Positions 9,528 to 17,799 of a stretch of 64,000 nucleotides of DNA are shown here, piece after piece (the first letter of the stretch is position 1; every line of letters begins with the position of its first letter). This DNA comes from Paraburkholderia flava (GTDB lineage Bacteria; Pseudomonadota; Gammaproteobacteria; Burkholderiales; Burkholderiaceae), in NCBI RefSeq assembly GCF_004359985.1, contig NZ_SMRO01000001.1:1529093-1593092 (forward strand), in the 5' to 3' direction. The notes under the pieces are model-generated. The model was not told the origin of the DNA. It saw only the letters and a list, made by a program, of their open reading frames with translations, and did no database searches. Both the position numbers and the translations under genes were made by a program.

Positions 9528-10262
9528 ATGCAGCCTGGCCGCGCTTTCTTCGATCTGCAGCTTCGTTTCGCGGAGCGCGTCGCGATACTCGCGGGTCTGT
9601 CGTTCGAAGACTCGCTGCTCGATTACACGAACCTGTATGTGCGTTTCGGTCTCGGCCGAGCGTTTGACCGGATGCATCCGGTGTGGCGTGCTTATGCAGA
9701 CGGTCTGTGCGACGCGGACGATGCGTCCGCGTGGACCTGGCATTTCTATCGAACCCACGCGCATGAAGTGCCGCCGCCGCACACGGTCGCGAGCTTCGGC
9801 TGCTTCACGTACGCGGAAGCATCGGACGATCTGATCCGCCTTCACTTCCAGTACACGGACCCGACAGGCGCATCCGCGCTCGGTGTCGCGCGGATGCCCG
9901 CACGGCTCGCCGAACTGCATGCGCTGTTCACGCACGTCGCGCACCATCGACCGCAGACGCAGCGCGTCGCCGGCACGTCGTGGCTCTATCATCTCGACGG
10001 CTACCGGTGCCTTTTTCCAGATACCTATCTCGCAAGTGCGACGCTCGCTCCGGCGCGCTTTCGCAACATGCCGCTGTGGGGGCAGTTTCTCGACCGGCAC
10101 GGCAACGTCAGGCCGCACGTCGCCGCGCAATTCATCGAACGTATTGCGCGCGCGACGCATCCCGACGACCTCGCCGCATGCTTCCCGCTGCAACCGCTCG
10201 CGCCGGAAGCACCGATCGACGCGTTCTACGCGTTTCATCGCGTGTCCGCTTCGTCAACCTGA
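9528..10262 (+). CDS. Uncharacterised cytoplasmic protein
   Basis: 244 residues with no signal peptide or membrane segment. The protein is rich in aromatic residues (FFDLQLRFAERVAILAG, WTWHFYRTHAHEVPPPH, WLYHLDGYRCLFPDTYL). I do not recognise the family. Its stop codon abuts the stop codon of the convergent DUF2164 gene with no base between them. Codon use matches its neighbours. Confidence 0.65.
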   Translation: MQPGRAFFDLQLRFAERVAILAGLSFEDSLLDYTNLYVRFGLGRAFDRMHPVWRAYADGLCDADDASAWTWHFYRTHAHEVPPPHTVASFGCFTYAEASDDLIRLHFQYTDPTGASALGVARMPARLAELHALFTHVAHHRPQTQRVAGTSWLYHLDGYRCLFPDTYLASATLAPARFRNMPLWGQFLDRHGNVRPHVAAQFIERIARATHPDDLAACFPLQPLAPEAPIDAFYAFHRVSASST

Positions 10263-10526
10263 CTAGCGTCGCTTGTCGTAGCGCTTCCAGTACCCGAACG
10301 CCTCTTCATGACATTCGAGATCGAGTTCGGACACGCGCGCCTGCATCCGCTGCTGCGCGTCCTGAATCGCGATGTTGTAGATCGCCGGGCCGACCTCCTC
10401 GACGAAGAAATTCAGCAGCGCGCCGGCCTGCACATTGCCGATCCGCTCTTCGAGGTTCGCGTCGAAGTAGCGTTGCAGCGATGCGATCGCTTCCTTGCGA
10501 ACGTCCTTGTCCAGTTCTATCGTCAT
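10263..10526 (-). CDS. DUF2164 family protein
   Basis: 87 residues: MTIELDKDVRKEAIASLQRYF, then LLNFFVEEVGPAIYNIAIQDA, which is the conserved core of DUF2164. These small alpha-helical proteins are common in proteobacteria and have no established function. The C terminus is basic (YWKRYDKRR). Confidence 0.8.
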   Translation of the reverse strand: MTIELDKDVRKEAIASLQRYFDANLEERIGNVQAGALLNFFVEEVGPAIYNIAIQDAQQRMQARVSELDLECHEEAFGYWKRYDKRR

Positions 10527-10647
10527 GGCGTCGTCGCTCTGCTAGAAAAGAAAACCCGATTATGACCGCGAGCGCGGCGGTTTTGCGCGGTCGCGACGTT
10601 GCTGATAGCATCGTCCGGCACGGGCTTTCACATACATTGCAATGGCC

Positions 10648-10712
10648 GCGCTCCTTCATACTTTCGCGCTCCTTCATACTTTCGCGCTCCTTCATACTTT
10701 CGCACTCCTTCA
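10648..10712. repeat. 18-bp tandem repeat, about 3.6 copies, just upstream of the MoxR-like gene
   Basis: The unit gcgctccttcatactttc occurs at 10648, 10666 and 10684, with a partial fourth copy from 10702. The array ends seven bases before the ATG at 10719, so it makes up the leader of the next gene. Each copy contains CTCCTTCAT, which is ATGAAGGAG on the other strand. Confidence 0.9.
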
Positions 10713-10718
10713 CCGATC

Positions 10719-11948
10719 ATGAACGCATCCCCGCTTTTCGACGATTCATCTGCCGGTGCCGGCCTCGGCGTGTACACACGCGCGCTCGGCGGCGGCAGCG
10801 AATGGTGGCGTGTGTCGCTGTCCGAGCGTCCGTTCATGTACCGGATCGAACACGGCCACGACGACGGTTCGGTCGATATCGATACCGTCGTCGATCGCGA
10901 GAACCTCGATGCAAAGCTGCAGAAGTGGCATCGCGAAGGGTATCTGTCGGAAGACGAACGGGCACGCGATGAAGATGCGTCCGTATATTCGGCGAGCTTT
11001 ATCGCAGACCTCGAGGAGGCGTCGCGTGGTTATGCCGCAGCGTCTGCTGCACAGCCCAGGCTTAACGAAGCACAGCCGTCGGTAACCATCGGCCGTGTCG
11101 ACGTACCCACAGGTGAGCCGAATCCGCTCGTCCCCGCGATCAACCCCGCGTATCTGTTTCCCGAACGCTTCGACGATATCGTCGAAGACATCGTCGAGAA
11201 TCGCCGCGTGATGCTGATCGGACATACCGGCTCCGGCAAGACGAGCCTGATCGAGCAGGTCGCGGCGCGTGCACAGTACGGCGTGCTGCGCTCGAACATG
11301 AACGGCCAGACGACGGTCGGCGATTTCGTCGGCTTCTGGACCGTGAAGGGCGGCGAGACGGTGTGGGTCGATGGCGTGCTGCCGACGGCGATGCGCGACG
11401 GCCGCTGGCTGATCGTCGATGAAGTGGACTTCGCGGAGCCGGCGATTCTCGCGGTACTCACCGCCGTGCTCGAACCAGGCGGCCGTCTGTTGTTGAAGGA
11501 GAAAGGCAACGACATCGTCGAGCCGCATCCGTCGTTCCGTCTGTTCGCCACCGCGAACGCGGTCGGCGCGATGAGCCAGTTTCGCCATCTGTATCAAGGC
11601 GCGAATCTGATGAACGAAGCGTTCCTCGATCGCTGGCGCGTGTACCTGATCGACTACCTCGCACCCGACGAAGAGGCTGACGTGCTCGTGCGCACGCTCG
11701 CGCCGCATCTGACGCCCGCGATGGCGCGCACGCTCGCCGCAATTGCCGCCGACTGCCGTGCCGCGTTCGCGCGCGAAGACCTCGCGAGCGCGTTCTCGAC
11801 ACGGCGTCTGCTCGACTGGGCGCAACTGATGCTGCGCACCGGCGACCCCGAGCGCGCCGCCGGCCCCGCGATCTACGCGAAGGTCAGTCCGGAAGATGCC
11901 GCGTTGATCCGCAGCATCATCCGGCATTACATCGCGCCGCGCGCGTAA
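10719..11948 (+). CDS. MoxR/CobS-type AAA+ ATPase
   Basis: 409 residues. Residues 1-140 are a family-specific N-terminal part; the AAA+ core follows with Walker A GHTGSGKTS (168-176), Walker B LIVDEVDF (231-238) and a sensor-1 region RLFATANA. The GFWTVKGGETVWVDG and LDRWRVYLIDYL blocks are typical of CobS-like members of the MoxR group. Such ATPases work with a VWA-domain partner to remodel or insert metals into target proteins. The partner is the next gene, 25 bp downstream. No magnesium or cobalt chelatase large subunit is in the window, so the client is unknown. Confidence 0.88.
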   Translation: MNASPLFDDSSAGAGLGVYTRALGGGSEWWRVSLSERPFMYRIEHGHDDGSVDIDTVVDRENLDAKLQKWHREGYLSEDERARDEDASVYSASFIADLEEASRGYAAASAAQPRLNEAQPSVTIGRVDVPTGEPNPLVPAINPAYLFPERFDDIVEDIVENRRVMLIGHTGSGKTSLIEQVAARAQYGVLRSNMNGQTTVGDFVGFWTVKGGETVWVDGVLPTAMRDGRWLIVDEVDFAEPAILAVLTAVLEPGGRLLLKEKGNDIVEPHPSFRLFATANAVGAMSQFRHLYQGANLMNEAFLDRWRVYLIDYLAPDEEADVLVRTLAPHLTPAMARTLAAIAADCRAAFAREDLASAFSTRRLLDWAQLMLRTGDPERAAGPAIYAKVSPEDAALIRSIIRHYIAPRA

Positions 11949-11973
11949 CGCCAGCGTAACGCGAGATCACGTC

Positions 11974-13746
11974 ATGCAGCCCGCACGCGGCGCCGACACG
12001 TTCGGCTTCGAATCGACACTCGGCAAGATCGCGCGCGTGCTGACGGGTCAGTACGGCATCGAAGTCGCGTTCAGTCCCGAGGGACCGCGCGTCGAACGCG
12101 GCCGGATCGTGATTCCATCGTGGGACGTAGTTGACGAGCTCGATCGCGATGCGCTCACCGGCTATCTCGATCTGCTCGTCGCGCGCGCGAAGTATTCGGC
12201 TAACGATGCGCTCGTTTCACTCGGCAACGGCACTCACCAGAGACTCGCGCAGGTCATCGAAGACCGGCGCGTCTGCGCGCAGCTGCTCGAACGCTATCCG
12301 GGCGCGCGCTGGTTCGTTGGTCAGTTGCGCCGGCACGCCGCGCACGATGCGCGGCAACGCTGGGAAAAACTGTCGTGGCGCGACCGGCTGATCTGGCTCG
12401 TCGAACGGCGACTGTGGGACGAGACACCCGACGTCATTGAGCTGAGCCCATCGCTATCGGCAGCATTGCATGCCGTCGACGAAGCGCTCGCCACCGCGCG
12501 CACGAGCCGTTCGACGCCCGACAGCATCGCATCTGCGCGCGCGGTGATCGCGACGGTGCGCGCGCTTGCATCGACGGGCGGTGCGCACAACATGATGTTC
12601 ACCGTCGGCGCGGCGGATGGCTACGACGCGGAGTCGGTCATCGCGACGTTCGATGCGCCGGATCTTCCTGCGGGCGGCGACGGCACGGCTGCCCCCGATA
12701 GCTCGACGAGCCATTCCGCCGACAACGATGCGAACGCGAACGCGAACGCGAATGCCACCACCGCAGCAGGCATGGGCCACGCGCCGCTCGGCGAGCCGAC
12801 CGCTTCCGAAGGCCTCGACAACGCGCCACCCGCTCCGGATGCAATCGCACGACACGCCCGACCGCTGCTATCGATCCCACTCACAACCGAGTTCGACGTC
12901 GTCACCGATCTAACGGGCCGAGGCGACACGCGCGACTGGCACGCACTGCGCACGCTCGCACGTGCCGAAACAGCGCCGCTGAAAGCGAAGCTCGAACGCG
13001 CGCTGAAGGCCGACGAACTCACGCACTGGAAGCGCGAACAGGAGCGCGGCGAAATCGATCGCACAGCCCTCGCACGACTCGCGCGCTCGCCGGGATATCG
13101 GACGCCGTTTCGCGTGAAGCGCGTGACGAAGGGACGCGACGCGGCCGTGACACTGCTCATCGACCGCAGCGGCTCGATGGCCGGCCGCAAGATCGAACTT
13201 GCGCGGCTATGCGCAGCCGCGTTGTGCGATGCGCTGACGCAGCTCGGCTTCGATTCCGAAGTGCTCGGCTATAGCTCGGTCGAATCGGCGGAAATGAAGC
13301 AGTTGTATGAACGGCGTCGCGCGGCAGGTGTCGAGATGAGCGCGTTCAATCGCACGGTCGAGCGGCTTGATCTGCAAATCTATAAGCGCTTCGGTGTCGC
13401 CGATCCAAGCGGTCTCGCCGCGCTCGAATGCGGCCACGAGAATCCCGATGGCGAAGCGCTCGCGTGGGCAGCCACGCGGCTCGCCGCGCACCGTGCGGAA
13501 CGCAAGATCCTGATGGTGCTCTCCGATGGCTATCCGGCGACCGGCGACGGAAACCCGGACGTGCTGCGCACCGATCTGCATGCACGCATCGATGCGATCG
13601 GCAGGACCGGTATCGAACTGATCGGCGTGGGGATTCTCGACGATGCGGTCGATGCGTTTTATCCGCGGAGTATTGTCGTGCGGAAGTTGCATGAGCTGCC
13701 GGGGACGGCGTTCAAGGTGTTGAGTGCGATGTTGCTGGAGCGGTGA
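11974..13746 (+). CDS. CobT-like VWA-domain protein, partner of the upstream ATPase
   Basis: 590 residues. The C-terminal VWA domain starts near residue 385, and its metal-ion-dependent adhesion site reads LLIDRSGSM (DxSxS); ILMVLSDGYP is the matching downstream strand. A low-complexity acidic linker around residues 245-300 includes an Asn-Ala repeat. The N-terminal half is helical and unlike known domains. CobT-type proteins pair with MoxR-type ATPases, as in aerobic cobaltochelatase, and the 25-bp spacing fits an operon. The last 60 bp switch to G/T-ending codons. Confidence 0.86.
   Translation: MQPARGADTFGFESTLGKIARVLTGQYGIEVAFSPEGPRVERGRIVIPSWDVVDELDRDALTGYLDLLVARAKYSANDALVSLGNGTHQRLAQVIEDRRVCAQLLERYPGARWFVGQLRRHAAHDARQRWEKLSWRDRLIWLVERRLWDETPDVIELSPSLSAALHAVDEALATARTSRSTPDSIASARAVIATVRALASTGGAHNMMFTVGAADGYDAESVIATFDAPDLPAGGDGTAAPDSSTSHSADNDANANANANATTAAGMGHAPLGEPTASEGLDNAPPAPDAIARHARPLLSIPLTTEFDVVTDLTGRGDTRDWHALRTLARAETAPLKAKLERALKADELTHWKREQERGEIDRTALARLARSPGYRTPFRVKRVTKGRDAAVTLLIDRSGSMAGRKIELARLCAAALCDALTQLGFDSEVLGYSSVESAEMKQLYERRRAAGVEMSAFNRTVERLDLQIYKRFGVADPSGLAALECGHENPDGEALAWAATRLAAHRAERKILMVLSDGYPATGDGNPDVLRTDLHARIDAIGRTGIELIGVGILDDAVDAFYPRSIVVRKLHELPGTAFKVLSAMLLER
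12730..12753. repeat. Hexanucleotide repeat (gcgaac) inside the VWA gene
   Basis: Four tandem units, the last with one change, encode Ala-Asn repeats in the linker before the VWA domain. Six-base units keep the frame when the copy number changes. Confidence 0.85.
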
Positions 13747-13801
13747 GTTGTGTCGGGCGCAGATTGCGGGGCGCACGAACACGACCGCTTCGCGGGTACC
13801 G

Positions 13802-14140
13802 CTATCGACCCATCGCTCCCGCTCCCGCTCCCGCTCCGGCAACAGCCACACGCCCCACTTCGCCCAGACCCGCCTGGGTATCGACATGACGGATAGCCGC
13901 CGCAGCCTGGTCGTGCTGTCGCTTCTGCAGCGCTTGCGCCAGCAGTTCGAGAAATACCGCGACGTTTGCCTGCTTGTACGCTCGCTGAAAATCGATGACC
14001 ACCTCGACAATCGCCGCATCGCGACTGGCGACGCTCAACGTACTCGCGATATGCGAACTTCCTCGCGCCAGTTCCGCCATGTAGATGTAGCGGTAGGTCA
14101 CGAGGTCAGCGTCCCACTGCGTCCGTCGACTGGTTTTCAT
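13802..14140 (-). CDS. Small protein of unknown function with an Ala-Gly repeat tail
   Basis: 112 residues starting MKTSRRTQWDADLVTYRYIYMAELARGSS. The middle is helical (VEVVIDFQRAYKQANVAVFLELLAQAL), and the C terminus VAGAGAGAGAMGR comes from a hexanucleotide repeat. No signal peptide is seen and I do not recognise the family. It lies 70 bp downstream of the decarboxylase-like gene on the same strand and could be the last gene of that operon. Confidence 0.5.
   Translation of the reverse strand: MKTSRRTQWDADLVTYRYIYMAELARGSSHIASTLSVASRDAAIVEVVIDFQRAYKQANVAVFLELLAQALQKRQHDQAAAAIRHVDTQAGLGEVGRVAVAGAGAGAGAMGR
13815..13837. repeat. Hexanucleotide repeat (gctccc), about 3.8 copies
   Basis: Tandem gctccc units lie at the 3' end of the small unknown gene and encode its Gly-Ala tail. 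Copy changes would lengthen or shorten the tail without a frameshift. Confidence 0.85.
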
Positions 14141-14210
14141 CGTGTGTCCCTCGCGCATCGGTTGCGACTTCGCGCCGGCCCTGTCCTGTTCAGCGTCGAC
14201 GCGAACGACA

Positions 14211-15008
14211 TCACTTCCCCTTGAAGACCGGCGGCCGCCGCTGCGCGAACGCATCGAGCCCTTCGCTGAAATCTTCGCTTCCACACGCCAACCGACGCAG
14301 TTCGGCGATCTGTTCCATCGCCTGCACGGGCACCGGCTGCAAATCCTCGAGGATGCGCAACTGCTCCTTGACCGCCTGGATCGCAAGCGGTGCCTTGCCT
14401 GCGATGCCGCGCGCGAAATCGAGCGTCGTCCGTTCCAGGCGATCGCTGTCCACCAGACTGTTCACCACGCCGAACCGCTCGGCGCGCTCCGCATCGAGCG
14501 GCTTCGCGCAGAAGAACATTTCCTTCAGCACGTGGATCGGCAGGTTGTTGACGAAGCGCAGCAGACCGCTGGTCGTATAGGGCAACCCGATGTTCGCCGG
14601 TGTCATCGCAAAGCGCGCGCTACGATCCGCGATGACCAGGTCGCAACTCATCGCGAGATCGACGGCGCCGCCCCACACCGATCCCGACACCATCGCGATC
14701 ACGACGCCGGGATACGCGCGCACGCGGCGCAACACGCGTTCGAGCGGCTTGCCATAGGCGACCGGATCGCGATCGTGGGCGAGTTCGCCCAGGTCGTGAC
14801 CGGCGCTCCATACTTCCTGCCCCACGCCGCTCGTGAGAATGACGACCGGGATGCGCTGCGCAGCGAGTTCCACCAGACCCGCATCGAGCCCGTCGAGCAG
14901 ATCTGCACTAAGCGCATTTCGACGCGTCGGATTACTGAAGACGAGTTGACCGATCCGCTCTTCCGCGATGCTGATGGACACGGTGCAGGACGATTGTCTG
15001 CCGTTCAT
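14211..15008 (-). CDS. Crotonase-fold acyl-CoA decarboxylase, ScpB (methylmalonyl-CoA decarboxylase)-like
   Basis: 265 residues of the enoyl-CoA hydratase/isomerase superfamily. Segments SAGHDLGEL, MVSGSVWGGAVDLAMSCDL, MTPANIGLPY and HVLKEMFFCAKPLDAERA match E. coli ScpB (YgfG), which decarboxylates methylmalonyl-CoA to propionyl-CoA. The His of AGHD and the Tyr of GLPY, both at the ScpB active site, are kept. Its ATG overlaps the stop of the CoA-transferase gene (ATGA), so translation is coupled. The pair suggests that an acid is loaded onto CoA and then decarboxylated. An ordinary hydratase role cannot be excluded. Confidence 0.82.
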   Translation of the reverse strand: MNGRQSSCTVSISIAEERIGQLVFSNPTRRNALSADLLDGLDAGLVELAAQRIPVVILTSGVGQEVWSAGHDLGELAHDRDPVAYGKPLERVLRRVRAYPGVVIAMVSGSVWGGAVDLAMSCDLVIADRSARFAMTPANIGLPYTTSGLLRFVNNLPIHVLKEMFFCAKPLDAERAERFGVVNSLVDSDRLERTTLDFARGIAGKAPLAIQAVKEQLRILEDLQPVPVQAMEQIAELRRLACGSEDFSEGLDAFAQRRPPVFKGK

Positions 15009-16261
15009 TGCGCGACCCCCGCCGTCTGTTCCGATGTTTTCGTCGCGTCATACTCCGCCTGAAACACCGCCTTTGCATCGATCAGCGCATCGATCGTTTC
15101 GGCATCGAAGTCCGCTTCGCGCAGCACCTCCAGCGTGTGTTCGCCGAGTGCGGGCGGTGGGCGTCGATGCACTTGAGGCTCTGCATCCTCGTGTGCCGGG
15201 ATGGAACTCGACATCGGCGTCATGACCTGACGCAGCGGACCGAGCGTCGGATGATCGAGCGTTTCGACCAGCCGGCAATGCAGCACCTGGGGATCGCGGA
15301 AGACTTCATCGAGCGTGTTGATCGGCCCCGCCGGCAAACCCGCGCCGACGAACAGTTCGGTCCACTCGCGTTTGCTGCGCGTCTTCAAACGCACTTCGAG
15401 CAGCATCTTCAACTCGTCCCGATTGGCGACGCGCGCTTCGTTGGTCGCAAAACGCGGATCGTCCTGCAGGCTCGGAAGATCGAGCAGCTTGCACAGACGC
15501 AGCCACATATCGGTGGTGATCGGCGCGAGATTCAGCGGACCGTCCGCTGTTTCGAACACACCGTACGGCGCGATGACCGAGTGTGCGTTGCCGGTGCGAC
15601 GCGGAATGTCGCCGAGACTCAGATAACGCTGGCCGTGCACACTCAGCAAGCTGACGAGACTCGCGAGCAACGACGTGCTGACATGCTGACCGCGTCCGGT
15701 GCGTTCGCGCTCGTACAACGCCGCGAGAATCGCCATCGCGAGCCACATGCCCGAACTCAGATCGCCGATTGCGGTGCCGGTCCGCGTGGGGTCGCCGTCG
15801 GGAAAACCGGTCAGGCTCATCAACCCCGAGTAGCCCTGCGCGATCTGGTCGAAACCGGGCCAGCCGCTCATCGGACCATCGGCGCCGAACGCGTTGATGC
15901 TGCCCATCACGAGCCGCGGGTTCCGTGCGCTCAGCACGTCGTATCCGAGTCCCATGCTTTCGATGGTGCCGGGCTTGAAATTTTCGATCACGACGTCGGC
16001 GCCGTCGATCAGGCGATGCAGCGCCGTCCGCCCATAAGCATTGCGAAAGTCGATGCACACGCCGCGCTTGTTGCGGTTGCAGGACAGGTAGTAGGTGCTC
16101 ACGCCGCGATCGAACGGCCCCCAGGTCCGGCTCATGTCGCCGCCGCCCGCGGGTTCGACCTTGATGACGTCCGCGCCGAGATCGGCCAGCACCATCGAGC
16201 AGAATGGCCCGGACAGTGCACGGCTCAAATCGACGATCTTGATTCCCGGTAACGCTTGCAT
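15005..16261 (-). CDS. CaiB/BaiF family III CoA-transferase
   Basis: 418 residues. The N terminus GIKIVDLSRALSGPFCSMVLADLGADVIKVE is the family hallmark, and Asp167 in AIGDLSSG corresponds to the aspartate that forms the acyl-enzyme intermediate. TGRGQHVSTSLL follows as expected. These enzymes move CoA between carboxylic acids such as oxalate, succinate or carnitine derivatives. The ATG at 16261 is chosen because GAGGGAG precedes it by eight bases; a longer frame exists upstream. The gene sits between the transporter (45 bp upstream) and the decarboxylase-like gene. Confidence 0.9.
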   Translation of the reverse strand: MQALPGIKIVDLSRALSGPFCSMVLADLGADVIKVEPAGGGDMSRTWGPFDRGVSTYYLSCNRNKRGVCIDFRNAYGRTALHRLIDGADVVIENFKPGTIESMGLGYDVLSARNPRLVMGSINAFGADGPMSGWPGFDQIAQGYSGLMSLTGFPDGDPTRTGTAIGDLSSGMWLAMAILAALYERERTGRGQHVSTSLLASLVSLLSVHGQRYLSLGDIPRRTGNAHSVIAPYGVFETADGPLNLAPITTDMWLRLCKLLDLPSLQDDPRFATNEARVANRDELKMLLEVRLKTRSKREWTELFVGAGLPAGPINTLDEVFRDPQVLHCRLVETLDHPTLGPLRQVMTPMSSSIPAHEDAEPQVHRRPPPALGEHTLEVLREADFDAETIDALIDAKAVFQAEYDATKTSEQTAGVAQ

Positions 16262-16306
16262 TGTTTTCTCCCTCGAATCGATAACGGTGCGGCCCAACCG
16301 GGCGCG

Positions 16307-17623
16307 CTATTCCGGCAGTGTCTGGTGACGGGTTTCGACAGCGAGCGGCAGGATGAAAATGCCCACGACGAAAGCCGCTGCGGTCCATGCGACCGGAATG
16401 CCCAGCGAGCCCTGCCAGTGAATTGCCGCACCGAGCAGAAAGTTGACACCGGCGCCAAGAAAGCGACCCACCGATGCGTTGAACGCAAATGCAGTCGCGC
16501 GGATGCGGCCGGGATATTGCTCGGGCAGCCACAGCGAGAAGATCGCGAAATTGCCGCCGAAGAACCCTAAAAACACCAGCGACACCATGAACGGCACGAG
16601 CCCGTTCGGCATGTAGAACGCGAAACCGAACGAGAACACGATCGACGCGGCCATGCCGGCAAAGTAGACGCCGAGCGCGGCGCGCCGCCCGAGTCGTTCC
16701 GCGAGCCACGGTGCAACGAGACAGCCGAGGATCGTCGCGAAGGCAAGAATCGCTGCGCCGATCGACGCGAGATGTACCGCGCCTTTATGGTCGATGCCTG
16801 CCCGCGTCGCGAGCGTGGTGACCGCGCTGGCCTCGTAGACCGAACCCGCCCACAAGCCGACGATCGCGACGCCGACCAGCGCCGAACTGGTCAGCGTGCG
16901 GCGCAGGTAAGCTGACGAGAAAATCTCCCGCATCGGACGCGCCGCCATCACAGGCTTCTGTGCGCTGTGCGACGCATCGCGTCGTCTGCCGGGTTCCTTG
17001 ACCCTGAACACCGTGAAGATCGCAACCAGCGCAGGCGCGAGGCCGCAGAGGAACATCGCGCGCCAGCCGTAAGTCGCGCCGACTGTGTAGTTCAGCCACG
17101 CCGCGAGAAAGAAGCCGACGTAGTAGCCCGTCTGAAGATAACCGGCGCCCATCTTGCGTCGATCCTCGGGCCAGCTTTCGGCCACATAGGTTCCGGCGAG
17201 TGCCCACTCGCCACCGACACCGATGCCGGCGATCAACCGGAACGCAGCCAGCTCCCAGACGTTGTGCGCGAATGCGGCGGCGCCGGTGAACACCGAGTAG
17301 ATCAGGATGCTGGCGGCCAGCATCTTGACCCGGCCGAAGCGGTCCGCGAGCGGCCCCCAGATGAACGACAGTCCCCAGCCGATCAGAAACAGTGCGAACA
17401 GGATCGAGCCGTACATGCCCAGATTGCCTGGCGTCGCAGCGATACCCGAGTTGGGCAACAGTTCGGTCAACGCGGGAATCAGCACGAGCGCGTAAATGAC
17501 CGAGTCCACGCCGTCCAGCACCCAGCCAGCGTAGACCGCCCAGAAGCCGCCGATCTGTTCGCGGGTGAGAGGGGTGCGACGAGGCCGGCTGCCAGGCGCA
17601 ACTGCGGGTTCTGCTGTAATCAT
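16307..17623 (-). CDS. MFS transporter, metabolite:proton symporter type
   Basis: 438 residues with about 12 membrane segments. GPLADRFGRVKMLAASIL is the loop 2-3 motif of the major facilitator superfamily, and IAGIGVGGEWALAGTYVAESWPEDRRKMGAG matches the acid:H+ symporter group (sialic and aromatic acid transporters). The second ATG (17623) is chosen because GGAG lies six bases upstream of it, inside the codons that follow the first ATG at 17635. The gene heads the operon with the CoA-transferase and decarboxylase-like genes, so its cargo is probably the acid they use. Confidence 0.87.
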   Translation of the reverse strand: MITAEPAVAPGSRPRRTPLTREQIGGFWAVYAGWVLDGVDSVIYALVLIPALTELLPNSGIAATPGNLGMYGSILFALFLIGWGLSFIWGPLADRFGRVKMLAASILIYSVFTGAAAFAHNVWELAAFRLIAGIGVGGEWALAGTYVAESWPEDRRKMGAGYLQTGYYVGFFLAAWLNYTVGATYGWRAMFLCGLAPALVAIFTVFRVKEPGRRRDASHSAQKPVMAARPMREIFSSAYLRRTLTSSALVGVAIVGLWAGSVYEASAVTTLATRAGIDHKGAVHLASIGAAILAFATILGCLVAPWLAERLGRRAALGVYFAGMAASIVFSFGFAFYMPNGLVPFMVSLVFLGFFGGNFAIFSLWLPEQYPGRIRATAFAFNASVGRFLGAGVNFLLGAAIHWQGSLGIPVAWTAAAFVVGIFILPLAVETRHQTLPE

Positions 17624-17754
17624 CGATGTCTCCATACCGGCATGCAGCGTCCGCAGCGAAACTGCGCGATGCCGTCAATGCCGAGTTCTTTTTTAGGTGT
17701 CTGCGAGTCCAGTATAAAAAGCGCACCGATAATATAAAAATATGATATTCATCT

Positions 17755-17768
17755 AATCCGATCGGATT
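17755..17768. promoter_or_regulatory. Perfect palindrome in the divergent MFS/LysR promoter region
   Basis: AATCCGATCGGATT reads the same on both strands, 32 bp before the LysR start. It follows an AT-rich stretch (17712-17750) that is unusual for this window and likely holds the promoters. The regulator encoded next door is the obvious candidate ligand-responsive binder. Confidence 0.5.
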
Positions 17769-17799
17769 TTCTTATGGAATGACCGACGAGGAGACAGAC

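Noticed and set aside
10648..10712. Tandem repeat considered as a CRISPR array
   Set aside because: Units are directly abutting with no spacers and are only 18 bp long.
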